Origin: Gammaproteobacteria bacterium
Lineage (GTDB): Bacteria > Pseudomonadota > Gammaproteobacteria > Steroidobacterales > SZUA-146
DNA: 12,652 bases
Direction: 5' to 3'
NCBI GenBank assembly: GCA_003228965.1
Contig: QIGP01000110.1
Span: forward strand, 1-12,652
The notes under the pieces were generated by a model. The model was not told where the DNA came from and searched no databases. It worked only from the letters and a program-made list of their open reading frames with translations. The position numbers and the translations under genes were made by a program. Positions 1-7,685 of this stretch are shown piece by piece; positions within the stretch are counted from its first letter, which is position 1, and each line of letters begins with the position of its first letter.

Positions 1-5
1 CCGGC

Positions 6-79
6 GGCTTAAGGGCACCTCTAAAAAACTGGGGATTTGCAGCTTAAGATTCACAGGTTTTTAGAGGTGCCCTTAAGCC
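6..79. repeat. Small inverted-repeat element (MITE-like or large hairpin) downstream of metH
   Basis: Bases 6-27 and 58-79 are a perfect 22-bp inverted repeat with a 30-base spacer. Within it, GGGCACCTCTAAAAA (13-27) and its complement (58-72) can be read as 15-bp terminal inverted repeats of a 60-bp element at 13-72. The element is flanked on both sides by TTAA (9-12 and 73-76), which would be the target duplication. It lies 17 bases after the metH stop, so a transcript leaving metH would fold it into a strong hairpin. There is no U-tract after the stem, so it is not a classic intrinsic terminator. The terminal sequence resembles IS5-type ends from memory only. The inverted repeat is certain; its mobile origin is an inference. 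Confidence 0.6.
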
Positions 80-95
80 CGACCTTGACAGACTA

Positions 96-3000
96 TTAAG
101 CCGCCTGATCTTTAGCCTTCACTGGCGAATAATCGAGATTAGGGGCCAGCCACTGCTCTGCCTCGCTTAACGACAGGCCTTTTCTACGCGCGTAGTCTTC
201 AACCTGGTCACGTCCAATTCGACCAACAGCGAAATAGCGTGATTCAGGATGCGAATAGTAAAAACCACTCACGGCCGCCGTTGGATACATCGCAAACGAG
301 TCGGTTAACGTCACGCCAATGTTTGCTTCGACGTCCAGCAACTTCCATAGCGTGGCCTTTTCGGTGTGGTCGGGACAAGCCGGGTAGCCAGGTGCCGGGC
401 GAATACCGCGGTATTTTTCGCCAATAAGTTGCTCGTTATTCAGCGACTCTTCGTTCGCGTATCCCCAATAATGGGTACGCACACGCTCGTGCATATACTC
501 AGCAGCCGCCTCGGCCAAACGATCGGCTAGCGCTTTCAAAATAATGCTCGAGTAGTCGTCGTGATCTTGCTCAAAGCGCTCCAGTGGCGCCTCTATGCCA
601 AAGCCCGCACTCACAACAAACGCACCGATATAGTCGTCGACACCTGCGTCGTTTGGTGCGACGAAATCGGCCAGGCACGCGTTGGGCAAGTCGGCCCGCA
701 ACGATTTTTGCTGTCGCAAGTGATGCAACGTCATGTGTGGCTTACCCGCGTCGTCGAGAACCTGAATGTCGTCCTTCCCTGCTCGTTGCGCCGGAAACAA
801 ACCCACAACCGCTTTAGCAGTTAGCCATTTCAGCTTAACAACTTGATCGAGCATACGCTTGGCGTCCTCAAACAAAGCGCTTGCGGCTTCACCTACCACT
901 TTATCGGTCAGCACATCGGGGTAGCGCCCGTGGAATTCCCACGCGTTAAAAAACGGCATCCAGTCTATATATGGCACTAAATTTTCAAGGGGAATCTCTT
1001 CAATCACGTGCGTACCAGGCACCGCAGGTTTAGGAGGCACGTAGCCCTCCCATTGTATGGATGAACGATTGGCGCGTGCCTGTGACAGCGTCTTAAGCTT
1101 GCTCTTTTGCTGCTTGCCCGCGTGAGCCTTACGTCGTCGATTGTGTTCTTTGTCTTGCGCAGCGACGAATTCACTAGCCCCTTCTCCGATCAAGGATTGC
1201 GCCACAGCCACAGAGCGCGAAGCATCTTTGACGTATATGACCGCGTTCTCATAACCAGGATCGATCTTTACGGAAGTATGTACCGGAGACGTTGTTGCGC
1301 CACCGATGAGAAGCGGAATGGAAAACCCAAGTCGCTGCATCTCCTTACCAACATGAACCATCTCGTCGAGCGACGGCGTAATCAAACCGGACAGGCCGAT
1401 CATGGCGGCGTCGTGCTCTTTGGCCGCGTTCAATATTTTGTCCGCAGGAACCATGACACCAAGGTCGACAACGTCAAAGTTATTACATTGCAGAACAACT
1501 CCGACAATGTTTTTGCCAATGTCGTGAACGTCGCCTTTCACGGTAGCCATAACAATAGTGCCGTTAGTTTGACGCTTGCCGTCGTTGCCCGCCTCAATGA
1601 AAGGTACCAGGTGAGCGACGGCTTTTTTCATAACACGCGCCGACTTGACCACCTGAGGCAAGAACATTTTGCCGGACCCAAACAGGTCACCAACAATGTT
1701 CATGCCGCTCATCAGTGGTCCTTCAATTACATCCAAAGGCCTGACAGCATCAAGTCTTGCCTCTTCAGTGTCTTCAACCACGTATTCGTCGAGCCCTTTA
1801 ACGAGCGCATGTTCGAGTCGTTTCTCGACTTCAAGTTCACGCCAGGCAAGATCAGGACCCGAACTCCTGGTTTGACTTTCACGATACGAATCGGCAAGAG
1901 CCAGGAGCCGGTCGGTAGAATCGTCACGCCTGTTCAGGACAACATCTTCCACAGCGTCGCGAAGCTCAATCGGCAAATCTTCGTAAATGGCCAACTGGCC
2001 AGCATTAACAATACCCATATCGAGACCCGCCTGTATGGCGTGGTACAAAAAGACACTGTGAATCGCTTCGCGTATTGCGTTGTTGCCGCGAAACGAAAAC
2101 GACACGTTCGATACGCCACCGCTAACCATCACATACGGCAGTTTTCGTTTTATCGCACGAGTTGCTTCGATGAACGCAACTCCGTAATCGTTGTGCTCTT
2201 CAATACCTGTCGCAATGGCAAAAATATTTGGGTCGAAAATAATGTCTTCGAGAGGAAAGCCGATGGAGTCCAGCAGTTCGTAGCACCTTGTACAGATTGC
2301 GACTTTACGTTCCAGCGTATCAGCCTGGCCGTCTTCATCGAAAGCCATAATAACTACAGCCGCACCGTAAGCTCGCAGCAATCGACTTTGCTCAAGGAAT
2401 ATTTCCTCTCCTTCTTTAAGGCTTATGGAGTTAACCACGGCCTTGCCCTGTACGCACTGCAAACCCGCCTCAATGACCGTCCACTTCGACGAGTCAATCA
2501 TTAGCGGCACTCGCGCGACATCGGGTTCAGTCGCAATGTAGTTCAACATGGTGGTCATAGCCTGCTCGGAATCGAGCATGCCTTCGTCCATATTTACATC
2601 CACAATTTGCGCGCCGTTGTCGACCTGATGGCGAGCCACACCAACAGCCGCCGCATAGTCGTCAGCTTCAATCAGTCGACGAAAAACGGCCGAGCCGGTT
2701 ACGTTGGTACGTTCGCCTACGTTTGTAAACAGACGCCCTTTGGCCAGGTTGAATGGCTCGAGCCCGGCCAGTCGGCAACACTTTTCAACTTCGACAGGAA
2801 TTCTTGGCGGTACAGAGTCAACTGTCTCGCGCAATCTTCGAATGTGTTCTGGCGTTGTGCCACAACAGCCTCCGACCATGTTTACCAAACCGCTGCGAGC
2901 AAATTCACCCACAAGCGTAGCCATTTGTTCCGGTGTTTCATCGTATTCACCGAACTCATTCGGCAGTCCCGCATTGGGATGAGCAGACACAAACGTGTCG

Positions 3001-3794
3001 GCCACCCGACCAAGTTCGGCGACGTAGGGTCGCAGCTCGGCAGCGCCGAGTGCACAGTTAAGCCCAACCATAAAAGGCTGCACATGGCGCACTGAATTCC
3101 AAAAAGCTTCGGTTGTTTGTCCTGACAGCGTGCGTCCGGAAGCGTCGGTAATGGTGGCCGAAATCATGATAGGCAAACGCACATTGTGTTTTTCAAAATA
3201 GCGGTCGATCGCAAACAGCGCTGCTTTGGCGTTGAGAGTATCGAATATTGTCTCAATCATCAGAAAGTCAGCGCCGCTGTCGACGAGGCCCGATGTCGCT
3301 TCAAAGTATGTGTCTACAAGCTCACTAAAATTGATATTACGAAAACCAGGGTCATTGACGTCTGGCGAAATAGAAGCGGTACGATTTGTCGGGCCCAAAA
3401 CACCGGCCACAAATGCAGGCCGGTCTGACGTTTGCGTAAACAGGTCGACCTGTTTACGGGCAAGCTTTGCTGCCTCGCTATTTAGCTCGTATACAAGATC
3501 TTCCATGCCGTAGTCACCCATCGACGGCGCGTTTGCATTGAACGTGTTGGTCTCAACCACGTCGGCACCGGCCTGAAGGTAGGCCATGTGTATGTCGCCA
3601 ATGACATCGGGCCGTGTCAGAGTAAGAAGATCGTTATTGCCTTTGACGTCTTGCGACCAGTCTTTAAAACGTTCGCCCCGGTAAGCCGCTTCGTCGAGGT
3701 GGTAACCTTGAATCATGGTACCCATAGCACCATCCAGCACAAGAATTCTCTCGGTTAGAAGCGTCTCAATAGCACTCACTGGACGCTCACTCAC
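96..3794 (-). CDS. metH: Cobalamin-dependent methionine synthase MetH
   Basis: Cytoplasmic enzyme that transfers the methyl group of 5-methyltetrahydrofolate to homocysteine through cobalamin, making methionine. The 1232 residues match the family's full length (about 1230). All modules are present in order. The homocysteine-binding domain (about 10-325) has zinc ligands Cys247 (GLNCALG) and Cys310/Cys311 (GGCCGT). The pterin-binding domain is about 355-620 ([11 protein letters not shown]). The B12 cap is about 650-740, and the B12 Rossmann domain carries DxHxxG at 755-760 (DVHDIG). The C-terminal AdoMet activation domain (about 930-1220) has RPAPGYP at 1132-1138. The start is GTG, overlapping the metF stop as GTGA, with AGGGG seven bases upstream as the ribosome binding site. 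It is last in the sahR-metF-metH operon. No catalytic residue appears to be missing. A 465-codon open frame on the opposite strand is a shadow. Confidence 0.98.
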   Translation of the reverse strand: MSERPVSAIETLLTERILVLDGAMGTMIQGYHLDEAAYRGERFKDWSQDVKGNNDLLTLTRPDVIGDIHMAYLQAGADVVETNTFNANAPSMGDYGMEDLVYELNSEAAKLARKQVDLFTQTSDRPAFVAGVLGPTNRTASISPDVNDPGFRNINFSELVDTYFEATSGLVDSGADFLMIETIFDTLNAKAALFAIDRYFEKHNVRLPIMISATITDASGRTLSGQTTEAFWNSVRHVQPFMVGLNCALGAAELRPYVAELGRVADTFVSAHPNAGLPNEFGEYDETPEQMATLVGEFARSGLVNMVGGCCGTTPEHIRRLRETVDSVPPRIPVEVEKCCRLAGLEPFNLAKGRLFTNVGERTNVTGSAVFRRLIEADDYAAAVGVARHQVDNGAQIVDVNMDEGMLDSEQAMTTMLNYIATEPDVARVPLMIDSSKWTVIEAGLQCVQGKAVVNSISLKEGEEIFLEQSRLLRAYGAAVVIMAFDEDGQADTLERKVAICTRCYELLDSIGFPLEDIIFDPNIFAIATGIEEHNDYGVAFIEATRAIKRKLPYVMVSGGVSNVSFSFRGNNAIREAIHSVFLYHAIQAGLDMGIVNAGQLAIYEDLPIELRDAVEDVVLNRRDDSTDRLLALADSYRESQTRSSGPDLAWRELEVEKRLEHALVKGLDEYVVEDTEEARLDAVRPLDVIEGPLMSGMNIVGDLFGSGKMFLPQVVKSARVMKKAVAHLVPFIEAGNDGKRQTNGTIVMATVKGDVHDIGKNIVGVVLQCNNFDVVDLGVMVPADKILNAAKEHDAAMIGLSGLITPSLDEMVHVGKEMQRLGFSIPLLIGGATTSPVHTSVKIDPGYENAVIYVKDASRSVAVAQSLIGEGASEFVAAQDKEHNRRRKAHAGKQQKSKLKTLSQARANRSSIQWEGYVPPKPAVPGTHVIEEIPLENLVPYIDWMPFFNAWEFHGRYPDVLTDKVVGEAASALFEDAKRMLDQVVKLKWLTAKAVVGLFPAQRAGKDDIQVLDDAGKPHMTLHHLRQQKSLRADLPNACLADFVAPNDAGVDDYIGAFVVSAGFGIEAPLERFEQDHDDYSSIILKALADRLAEAAAEYMHERVRTHYWGYANEESLNNEQLIGEKYRGIRPAPGYPACPDHTEKATLWKLLDVEANIGVTLTDSFAMYPTAAVSGFYYSHPESRYFAVGRIGRDQVEDYARRKGLSLSEAEQWLAPNLDYSPVKAKDQAA

Positions 3795-4759
3795 GCACTT
3801 GCCCCTGCTCTCGTTTCTTTGGTTGGCTTCAAACCCAATGAACGACCAATCGCGTAGGAAAGATCGGCGCGATTAAGCGTGTACAAATGAAATTGCGAAA
3901 CACCGTGGCGGCGCAAGTCGTTTACCTGTTCGATAGCAACCGCTGCAGCCAATAGTTTTCGTGTGTGCTTATCATCCTCCAGTCCTGCAAAACGCTCTTT
4001 GAGCCAAACAGGAATCTCGGTGCCACACTGCGTCGCGAAGCGCTGTACCTGCGTAAAGTTCTCCACGGGTAACACGCCAGGGATAATATCGCCCTCAATA
4101 CCAAACAGGGCGCAGTGATCGCGAAAACGTAAAAAGTGCTCGTTATTAAAGAAGAACTGAGTAATCGCGCGGGTTGCGCCTGCGTCAAATTTACGGCGTA
4201 AGTTTTCAATGTCTTTAGCCGGAGACAATGCTTCCGGATGCGTTTCTGGATAAGCCGCGACTGAAATATCAAAGTCTGCAATTTTTCGAAGATCTTCAAC
4301 AAACTCACTGCAGTACGAGTATTGATCACTTGCAGGAGGCAGACCTTCAGTAGACTTTGGTTTGTCTCCGCGAAGCGCCACTATGTGACGTACTCCGTCC
4401 TGCCAGTACTGTTGGGCCATTTCACGCAACTCGGCTTTGGAAGCACCCACACAAGTGATGTGAGGTGCAACAACCAGATCTGTTTTGTCAAGAAGTCGTT
4501 TCACGATTGCGTATGTGTTGTCGCGAGATGAACCGTCTGCCCCGTAGGTAACGGAAACCATTCGCGGGCTCAAGACTTTTAGCTGTTCAATGGTCTGCCA
4601 AAGGTTGTCCCTACCTTTCTCAGTAGCAGGCGGGAAAAATTCAAATGATATGCCGGGCGCAGATTTACGCGCACCGCGAAGCGGTAAGTGGCCGTAGTGA
4701 CGGCTACTACCTGGTGTGTGAAGTTCCTTTTCGGGTACGTTGACGTTAACCGCTAACAT
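3791..4759 (-). CDS. metF: 5,10-methylenetetrahydrofolate reductase MetF
   Basis: Flavin (FAD) enzyme that reduces 5,10-methylene-THF to 5-methyl-THF, the methyl donor used by the MetH encoded directly downstream. The 322 residues cover the whole TIM-barrel. SFEFFPP (38-44) contains the catalytic glutamate (Glu40). ALRGD (128-132) carries the conserved aspartate of the folate site, ITQFFF (199-204) the conserved Gln201, and HLYTLNR (291-297) marks the C-terminal strand. The N-terminus runs about 12 residues longer than E. coli MetF, but no later ATG precedes the barrel. An AAGGA ribosome binding site lies 6 bases upstream of the ATG and overlaps the stop codon of the preceding regulator (9-base gap), supporting co-transcription and probable coupling. 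Its own stop codon overlaps the metH GTG start. Confidence 0.97.
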   Translation of the reverse strand: MLAVNVNVPEKELHTPGSSRHYGHLPLRGARKSAPGISFEFFPPATEKGRDNLWQTIEQLKVLSPRMVSVTYGADGSSRDNTYAIVKRLLDKTDLVVAPHITCVGASKAELREMAQQYWQDGVRHIVALRGDKPKSTEGLPPASDQYSYCSEFVEDLRKIADFDISVAAYPETHPEALSPAKDIENLRRKFDAGATRAITQFFFNNEHFLRFRDHCALFGIEGDIIPGVLPVENFTQVQRFATQCGTEIPVWLKERFAGLEDDKHTRKLLAAAVAIEQVNDLRRHGVSQFHLYTLNRADLSYAIGRSLGLKPTKETRAGASA

Positions 4760-4768
4760 AGTAAATCC

Positions 4769-5626
4769 TTAATTCAATGTGTTTTTTGATGCGATGATAA
4801 TGAGCCAGTGAATGTCGCCACCGTTTACCGGGCGCATTGTTACCGCTGACAATTGAGACTGTTTAAGCCAGTTCGATATTTTGGATTCGACACCGGACAG
4901 GTCTGACGGACGAGTTTTTTCGAGAATAATCAAGCGTCCTCTATTCGTTAACGTTCGCGCCGCCTCAGTTAACGCAAATACAGGCTCGTCGCTGCCGTAC
5001 AAAACCTCGTCCATAATGACGGTGTCGAATTCGTTGTAGTCGAACGGTAATTGATACATGTCGCCGTTTAGCACGGAGCAGTTAGTGAGTCCCGCGACTT
5101 TTAGTGATTCACGCGCGTGTTGACGAGCAACGCGATTGTTGTCGATACCAACCAGGCGGGTGGCGTGAGTGGCCAGCAGTTTCATTATTCGAGCGCTTCC
5201 CACGCCAACGTCGAGCAAGGAGCCGATAGCACCGGTGGCCGCGACATCGAGAATGGCTCTATTGAACAAACGCTCGGCCTGAATTTGCGATGGGGTGTCA
5301 TCGGTAGTGCGAGACATGAGTCCGTCGAGATCTTGTTCAAGCGTCGAATCGTTAGAAGCCACCAGCGACAAAATCATGCGCGCTTTTCTAAAGGACTCAC
5401 CGTTCTTCGGCACGCGGTAGTAGACGAACTTTCCACTTCGGTGACGTTCGATAAGCCCCGCATTTGCTAACAGCTTCAGATGACGGGAAATACGAGGTTG
5501 ACTCTGACCCAATATCTCAACTAACTCACTTACTGTGATTTGGCCTCGGGCACACAGCGCCAGCAGACGGAAACGTGTAGGTTCCGCCGCAGCTTTGAGC
5601 ATGTCTATGGTGTGGTCGAGTTGCAT
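4769..5626 (-). CDS. sahR: ArsR-family HTH / SAM-methyltransferase fusion regulator, SahR type
   Basis: Likely DNA-binding regulator of the methionine/SAM cycle that senses S-adenosylhomocysteine (SAH). Residues 1-80 form an ArsR winged helix: EPTRFRLL (15-22), then helix-turn-helix SELVEILGQSQPRISRHLKL (33-52), and the wing RHRSGKFVYYRV (61-72). No metal-binding Cys pair of the ArsR/SmtB type is visible. Residues about 115-275 are a class I methyltransferase fold with motif I LLDVGVGSAR (137-146), acidic Asp162 (GIDNN) and NGDMYQLP (187-194). This domain is probably the ligand pocket, though an active methyltransferase is not excluded. The gene heads the operon with metF and metH, and an 18-bp palindrome lies one base before its ATG, pointing to autoregulation. 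No Shine-Dalgarno is visible; the ATG is favoured because the family begins at this point. The SahR name rests on fusion architecture, context and recalled literature, not on a search. Confidence 0.85.
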   Translation of the reverse strand: MQLDHTIDMLKAAAEPTRFRLLALCARGQITVSELVEILGQSQPRISRHLKLLANAGLIERHRSGKFVYYRVPKNGESFRKARMILSLVASNDSTLEQDLDGLMSRTTDDTPSQIQAERLFNRAILDVAATGAIGSLLDVGVGSARIMKLLATHATRLVGIDNNRVARQHARESLKVAGLTNCSVLNGDMYQLPFDYNEFDTVIMDEVLYGSDEPVFALTEAARTLTNRGRLIILEKTRPSDLSGVESKISNWLKQSQLSAVTMRPVNGGDIHWLIIIASKNTLN

Positions 5627-5627
5627 G

Positions 5628-5645
5628 TATAAAGATATCTTTATA
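5628..5645. promoter_or_regulatory. Perfect 18-bp palindromic operator, probable SahR site
   Basis: TATAAAGATATCTTTATA is a perfect 9+9 palindrome ending one base from the sahR start codon. Partial symmetry continues two bases out (AT at 5625-5626 and 5647-5648). It matches, as I recall, the ATAAAGATATCTTTAT-like motif described for SahR regulators in Proteobacteria. It overlaps the end of the predicted -10 box and the likely transcription start, so bound protein should block initiation of the sahR-metF-metH operon. The palindrome is seen directly; the bound factor is inferred. Confidence 0.85.
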
Positions 5646-5672
5646 TATTAATGTGATAAGGTTACCATACAA
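5645..5672 (-). promoter_or_regulatory. Weak predicted promoter of the sahR-metF-metH operon
   Basis: Reading the minus strand, TTGTAT (5667-5672) and TAATAT (5645-5650) are separated by 16 bases. This is a weak sigma70-like pair (about 3/6 and 4/6 matches). The start of transcription would fall inside the palindromic operator, leaving a leader of only around ten bases. That fits the absence of a Shine-Dalgarno sequence. The match is poor enough that the true promoter could be shifted. Confidence 0.4.
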
Positions 5673-6171
5673 CGACTCAGGTGCAAACCACTGATACTTC
5701 TGATGGCGCTGGTTCAAGAGGAATTGGCTACTCGACAGAGAGGTTCTTATTGAGAAACAAAAACGGATCGATGACTTCTAATAATATTAGATACTTAGAA
5801 GCGCAAGTGTGTTGTTTACACCGCTATATTTTTGGACACCCAGATTATAGCGGGAGTTCGTTATTTCAATAGACGAACCTAAACCTGGTGAATCGAAAGA
5901 GTATTTCGGTTTTGACAAGAAACAAAAATGATCGGTATGTAAAACGCGCGTCAATTATCGACAGAGTGATGAATTATTTAAGCTAGAAGATGACGAGTTG
6001 TACTACAACGCGACGACTATCCTCCTCGATAGCGGGAATCACCACTGCCTTTTATGTGGAGAAAAACCAAAGCCCAGAACGAAAAACAGATGTATATTTT
6101 TCGTCCCTATGTTGTTGCGCCCTTGCAAAAGCGAAACCTGATTTTAAATTAGATTGACCTATCCTTTCGAT
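5651..6171. other. Gene-poor gap with inverted repeats and broken reading frames
   Basis: About 520 bases between the regulator start and the 3' end of the TonB-domain gene, with no supported gene. Inverted repeats seen: a 15-bp palindrome at 5777-5791 overlapping a CTTCTAA/TTAGAAG stem (5775-5801); CCGCTATA/TATAGCGG (5821-5828 and 5846-5853, 17-base loop); and ACGAAAAA/TTTTTCGT (6079-6086 and 6097-6104). None is followed by a convincing T-tract, so no terminator for the 6172-12091 cluster can be fixed. On the plus strand one frame stays open from 5851 to 6141 except for a single TGA at 5929-5931. It encodes a CLLCG motif but has no ATG or ribosome binding site. It could be a decayed gene or chance. 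Confidence 0.5.
5821..5853. repeat. 8-bp inverted repeat with 17-base loop
   Basis: CCGCTATA at 5821-5828 is matched perfectly by TATAGCGG at 5846-5853. The loop begins with a run of T and contains GGACACCC. It lies in the non-coding gap. It could be a hairpin in a transcript or a trace of a mobile element; no flanking duplication is evident. Confidence 0.5.
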
Positions 6172-7548
6172 TTATTCTTCAACCTTAAACCGAACAGTAG
6201 TCTGCGTACGCTGCGCGATAGGATCACCATCCAGCATCATAGGTTTGAATTGCCACTGACTCACCGCAGCAATGGCTGAGCCGGAAAACGATTTGGCCAT
6301 TCGGCGTGATGCTTGTTCAACTTTAATGTCGGTCGTCGCACCCGTCGCCGTTACAACAAACGACAATACAACCTCGCCTTCAATTCCGCGCGATTGCGCT
6401 CTCTCCGGGTATTTGGGTGTCACGGTTCGTTCGTGCTCGAATTCATTTATACTGACTATGTTTTGGCGGGCTTCAGAAATTCGTAGTTCACGAATTTGTG
6501 AGCGAGCGGTTGCAAGCAAGTCTTCGGCTGAGTCGATATTCTCCAACGGTGCGAGTGCATTCTTGGCATCGCCCCAATCGCCACTTTCCGCGCTGTCAAG
6601 GGCATCGTCAATCACGGCTTGGGCAATTTGTTGCAGCCCTCGACTAGCGTCGCTGTTGGCAGAGTCAACGGCCAATACTTCATTGAAAAAGTGCACCGCG
6701 CTGTCATTGGCCGGCGTGAATATTTGATTCGTCTGCACGCGTGTCCCAGCAGAATTTAGTAATTCGGCAATAGAATCTGCGTCATCACTGCCCGTATCGC
6801 CTTCGCTGTTAGCTTCAGAGGCAGGCTCGGATTCTTCAGCTGCCAATGTGGCCTGTTCATCACTAATTAGTTGTTCAGCGAGGCGTTGTTCACGCAAGAC
6901 CTGGACGGCCGCTTCGTTATCAGCTCGTGATTGTGCAATCTGAATACGAGTGTTAGAAGCTCGTTCAAGATCGGCACCAGGAATGGCTTCAATTGTGCCG
7001 GTAACCTGAATGGCGCGATCAAAGTTTCTTTGCTGCACTGCCTGTTTCTGTACTTCGTAGAGTGCTTCAATTAGCTGATTAAGACGATCCTCAAGAGCCA
7101 ACACTTCTTCCGAACCAGCAGAAATTGTGTTGAGCCAAACGAGTAACTCGCCCGTACGTGCGTAGTTACGATCCGTAATGACTGTGTTCGCCTGGGCGAC
7201 CAGTTGCTGGGTAATATTGCTTAGCCCTTCGAGAGCGGGCGCATTGTCTGGTTCCTGCTGTAGCACTTGCTCGTAGAAGTACAGCGCGCTGGCCCCTGTT
7301 GGTTCGACCAATTGACCAGAGTCGTATGCTATTTGTCCAAGTTGCAGTGCGGTATTGACCTGCAACAGTTCGCCGTCGGTTTGGGCAGCGACCGTCTGAT
7401 TTCCTACCGTAGGAGAGGCGACGATTTCTTGTTGAACCGGATCGCCAGTATTCCATTTATTCAGCGCGAACCAGCCAAGCAACATTGTCACGAGTAAAAT
7501 CGTGGCAATGATAACCAATTGGCTCGATGAGTCTTTGGTCTGCGGCAT
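6172..7548 (-). CDS. Membrane-anchored protein with duplicated helical repeat and TonB C-terminal domain
   Basis: Predicted inner-membrane protein with a periplasmic body. Residues about 11-30 are a single hydrophobic segment (LVIIATILLVTMLLGWFALN) after a short polar N-terminus. Residues 82-143 and 277-338 look like two copies of a TPR-like unit, with the pattern SA(L/V)xF(Y/F)xxVL, then GL, then an amphipathic helix pair. An acidic Ser/Glu/Asp-rich spacer (about 236-260) separates them. Residues about 370-458 are a TonB_C domain: YPERAQSRGIEGEV (380-393) and WQFKP (432-436). The Pro-Lys-rich spacer typical of true TonB is absent, and no exbB/exbD is adjacent, so energy transduction to an outer-membrane receptor is uncertain. 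The ATG directly follows the stop of a 44-codon ORF. AGGA seven bases upstream is a good ribosome binding site lying inside that ORF, implying coupling. It is the last gene of the kinase/regulator cluster. Confidence 0.85.
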   Translation of the reverse strand: MPQTKDSSSQLVIIATILLVTMLLGWFALNKWNTGDPVQQEIVASPTVGNQTVAAQTDGELLQVNTALQLGQIAYDSGQLVEPTGASALYFYEQVLQQEPDNAPALEGLSNITQQLVAQANTVITDRNYARTGELLVWLNTISAGSEEVLALEDRLNQLIEALYEVQKQAVQQRNFDRAIQVTGTIEAIPGADLERASNTRIQIAQSRADNEAAVQVLREQRLAEQLISDEQATLAAEESEPASEANSEGDTGSDDADSIAELLNSAGTRVQTNQIFTPANDSAVHFFNEVLAVDSANSDASRGLQQIAQAVIDDALDSAESGDWGDAKNALAPLENIDSAEDLLATARSQIRELRISEARQNIVSINEFEHERTVTPKYPERAQSRGIEGEVVLSFVVTATGATTDIKVEQASRRMAKSFSGSAIAAVSQWQFKPMMLDGDPIAQRTQTTVRFKVEE

Positions 7549-7683
7549 TTATAGATCCTGGTGGCGACGAATAACTGGGCCAAGTTGCTTGTCGTTACCC
7601 AACTGAATCCCGGTTACGAGAAACACGACCTTGAGCAACATCTTGAAAATAAGTGTACCTCTCAATGGCTCCTGCAGTGACAT
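7549..7683 (-). CDS. 44-residue small hydrophobic protein (candidate)
   Basis: An ATG two bases after the regulator's stop opens a 44-codon frame. It ends in TAA immediately before the ATG of the TonB-domain gene, so it fills the intergenic space exactly. The peptide has a short polar start (MSLQEPLRG), a hydrophobic stretch TLIFKMLLKVVFLVTGIQLG (residues 10-29), and a charged tail (GNDKQLGPVIRRHQDL). This is compatible with a single membrane-associated helix, although two lysines interrupt it. The ribosome binding site is weak, so translation would probably depend on coupling to the upstream gene. I do not recognise the family. It could be a real small protein partner of the cluster or merely a leader that couples translation of the next gene. 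Confidence 0.5.
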   Translation of the reverse strand: MSLQEPLRGTLIFKMLLKVVFLVTGIQLGNDKQLGPVIRRHQDL

Positions 7684-7685
7684 CT

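Noticed and set aside
1107..2504. 465-codon open frame on the plus strand
   Set aside because: It lies entirely antisense to metH, which has every expected domain and motif. The translation is rich in Arg/Asn/His/Phe with no recognisable motif, typical of an antisense shadow.
5627..5700. SAM, SAH or cobalamin riboswitch upstream of the methionine operon
   Set aside because: The predicted leader is too short and no riboswitch core is visible. The palindromic operator explains regulation better.
6079..6104. Intrinsic terminator for the TonB-domain gene cluster
   Set aside because: The 8-bp stem is mainly A-T and no T-tract directly follows it on the minus strand; kept only as an inverted repeat.
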